The position numbers and the translations under genes are program-made. 14,881 nt of DNA from an uncultured Bacteroidota bacterium (lineage in GTDB: Bacteria > Bacteroidota > Bacteroidia > Chitinophagales > Chitinophagaceae): contig CAIVKT010000535.1 in NCBI GenBank assembly GCA_903906615.1, positions 1-14,881 of the forward strand, given 5' to 3'. A model generated the notes under the pieces. The model made no database searches, had not been told where the DNA came from, and was given only the letters and a program-made list of their open reading frames with translations. Below are positions 14,304 to 14,881 of the stretch, piece by piece (position 1 is the first letter of the stretch; each line of letters opens with the position of its first letter).

Positions 14304-14333
14304 AAAAAAGAGACTGTAAACAGTCTCTTTTTT
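14304..14333 (-). terminator. Intrinsic terminator after the H1-like gene
   Basis: AAAAAAGAGACTG (14304-14316) pairs perfectly with CAGTCTCTTTTTT (14321-14333) around a TAAA loop. The stem ends in a run of A on one side and T on the other, so it can act in both directions. It lies 16 bases beyond the stop of the H1-like gene on the minus strand, which it most likely terminates. Confidence 0.85.
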
Positions 14334-14348
14334 AAGAACGCGAAAAGA

Positions 14349-14549
14349 TTATTTTCTTTTAGCGGCAGTCCTTTTTGCAGGACCAGCATTCTTTTTAGCT
14401 GCAACCTTCTTAGGTGCTGCTGCTTTTTTAGCAGGCGCTGCTTTTTTAGCAGGTGCCGCTTTTTTAGCAGGTGCTGCTTTCTTCGCAGGAGCTGCTTTTT
14501 TTGCAGGTGCTGCTTTTTTAGCAGGGGCTGCCTTCTTTGCTGTTGCCAT
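14349..14549 (-). CDS. Histone H1-like lysine/alanine/proline-repeat protein
   Basis: The 66-residue protein is almost only Lys, Ala and Pro. After MATA come six perfect KKAAPA repeats (residues 5-40) and a less regular basic tail (KKAAAPKKVAAKKNAGPAKR and onward). It resembles the C-terminal tail of eukaryotic histone H1 and the H1-like proteins of several bacteria, which bind DNA without sequence specificity and affect nucleoid packing. No globular domain is present. The repeats come from an 18-base DNA unit (about 14430-14537) whose copies differ mainly at third codon positions, so the protein sequence appears to be maintained. It lies downstream of rpmA on the same strand, with its own candidate promoter and a strong terminator. 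Confidence 0.8.
   Translation of the reverse strand: MATAKKAAPAKKAAPAKKAAPAKKAAPAKKAAPAKKAAPAKKAAAPKKVAAKKNAGPAKRTAAKRK
14430..14537 (-). repeat. Six 18-bp tandem units coding for KKAAPA
   Basis: Each 18-base unit encodes KKAAPA. Units differ by silent changes (for example GCAGGTGCTGCTTTTTTA and GCAGGAGCTGCTTTTTTT on the plus strand), which distinguishes this from a freshly expanded array. Loss or gain of units would change the length of the basic tail in steps of six residues. Confidence 0.85.
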
Positions 14550-14571
14550 AACTGTGAATTTAAGGGTTAAA

Positions 14572-14579
14572 CAAAAATC
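14572..14579 (-). promoter_or_regulatory. Candidate -7 box for the H1-like gene
   Basis: On the minus strand this reads GATTTTTG, seven of eight positions of TAnnTTTG. The leader to the ATG at 14549 would be about 15 bases. The rpmA 3' hairpin just upstream (14597-14627) would help to separate the two transcripts. Read-through from rpmA is also possible. Confidence 0.3.
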
Positions 14580-14596
14580 TTTATGCTATATGGCAA

Positions 14597-14627
14597 AATC
14601 GCCGTAGGGGGTTAGGCCTCGGCGATT
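14597..14627 (-). terminator. Hairpin over the rpmA stop codon, weak terminator
   Basis: AATCGCCG (14597-14604) and CGGCGATT (14620-14627) are exact reverse complements. The rpmA stop codon (14612-14614) lies in the 15-base loop. On the minus strand only four T residues follow the stem, so termination may be partial. Ribosomes ending translation of rpmA would cover the stem. Confidence 0.5.
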
Positions 14628-14881
14628 ACTGTGTCAACTGTTTTTACTGATATTAATGTCTTGGTACGTGTCTTACGGAATTCTACGATACCATCAGCTA
14701 TTGCGAAGATGGTAAAGTCCTTACCTAATCCTACATTATTACCGGGGTGGTACTGGGTACCACGCTGGCGTACTATAATATTACCATTGATCGCTGGCTG
14801 ACCACCGAAGATCTTAACGCCAAGTCGTTTACTATGTGAGTCCCGGCCGTTCCTTACACTGCCTTCACCTTTTTTATGTGC
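14612..14881 (-). CDS. rpmA: 50S ribosomal protein L27, lacking only the start codon
   Basis: The minus-strand frame from the right edge reads [20 protein letters not shown] and continues [20 protein letters not shown], then [20 protein letters not shown], ending at a TAA at 14612-14614. This is the full L27 sequence except for the initiator Met, which lies just outside the window. L27 is a small basic protein of the large ribosomal subunit whose N-terminal tail reaches the peptidyl-transferase centre. The N-terminus begins directly with (M)AHKKG, so there is no cleavable extension of the Firmicutes kind. The gene normally follows rplU, which would lie outside the window to the right. Confidence 0.97.
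   Translation of the reverse strand, partial: AHKKGEGSVRNGRDSHSKRLGVKIFGGQPAINGNIIVRQRGTQYHPGNNVGLGKDFTIFAIADGIVEFRKTRTKTLISVKTVDTVIAEA

Overview
The window reads as a chromosomal segment from a member of the Bacteroidota, most plausibly of the Chitinophagaceae type. Several promoters match the Bacteroidota -7 box TAnnTTTG, Shine-Dalgarno sequences are largely absent, and the proteins (an FtsX-like N-terminus, PriA, a CarboxypepD_reg-like secreted protein, a TolC/MFP/RND efflux set) have the usual look of that phylum. The lineage below phylum is an inference from style and from a roughly mid-range GC content, not from a marker comparison.

Layout. 1-65 (-): start of a membrane protein resembling FtsX. 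248-706 (-): small secreted protein with one carboxypeptidase-regulatory-like beta-sandwich domain and a Lys/Glu-rich tail. 848-2353 (+): a polysaccharide/oligosaccharide flippase, transcribed divergently from it. 2354-2621: gene-free mosaic of direct and inverted repeats. 2622-3032 (-): AT-rich hypothetical protein directly downstream of priA. 3059-5500 (-): priA, the replication-restart helicase. 5642-12635 (+): a four-gene efflux operon, TetR regulator, TolC-type outer membrane channel, lipoprotein membrane-fusion adaptor and RND permease, closed by a strong intrinsic terminator. 12707-12943 (-): small antitoxin-like protein without a toxin partner. 13041-14075 (-): aldo/keto reductase. 14349-14549 (-): lysine/alanine/proline-repeat histone H1-like protein. 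14612-14881 (-): ribosomal protein L27, complete except for its initiator codon.

The genes that clearly work together are the efflux set. The TetR-family regulator has a near-perfect 28-bp palindrome immediately upstream of its -7 box, so it probably represses its own operon. The channel, adaptor and permease would form a tripartite pump from cytoplasm to exterior. The permease is unusual: it carries an in-frame C-terminal RDD membrane domain of about 125 residues, encoded by DNA that is clearly more AT-rich (about 37% GC by hand count) than the RND part (about 50%). This fusion, together with the adjacent AT-rich orphan antitoxin-like gene, is the most unusual thing in the window. The repeat mosaic at 2354-2621, the perfect 18-bp palindrome inside the efflux operon and a 4 x 21-bp minisatellite at 14201-14285 are the main non-coding curiosities. 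No tRNA, rRNA, CRISPR array or intact insertion sequence was seen.
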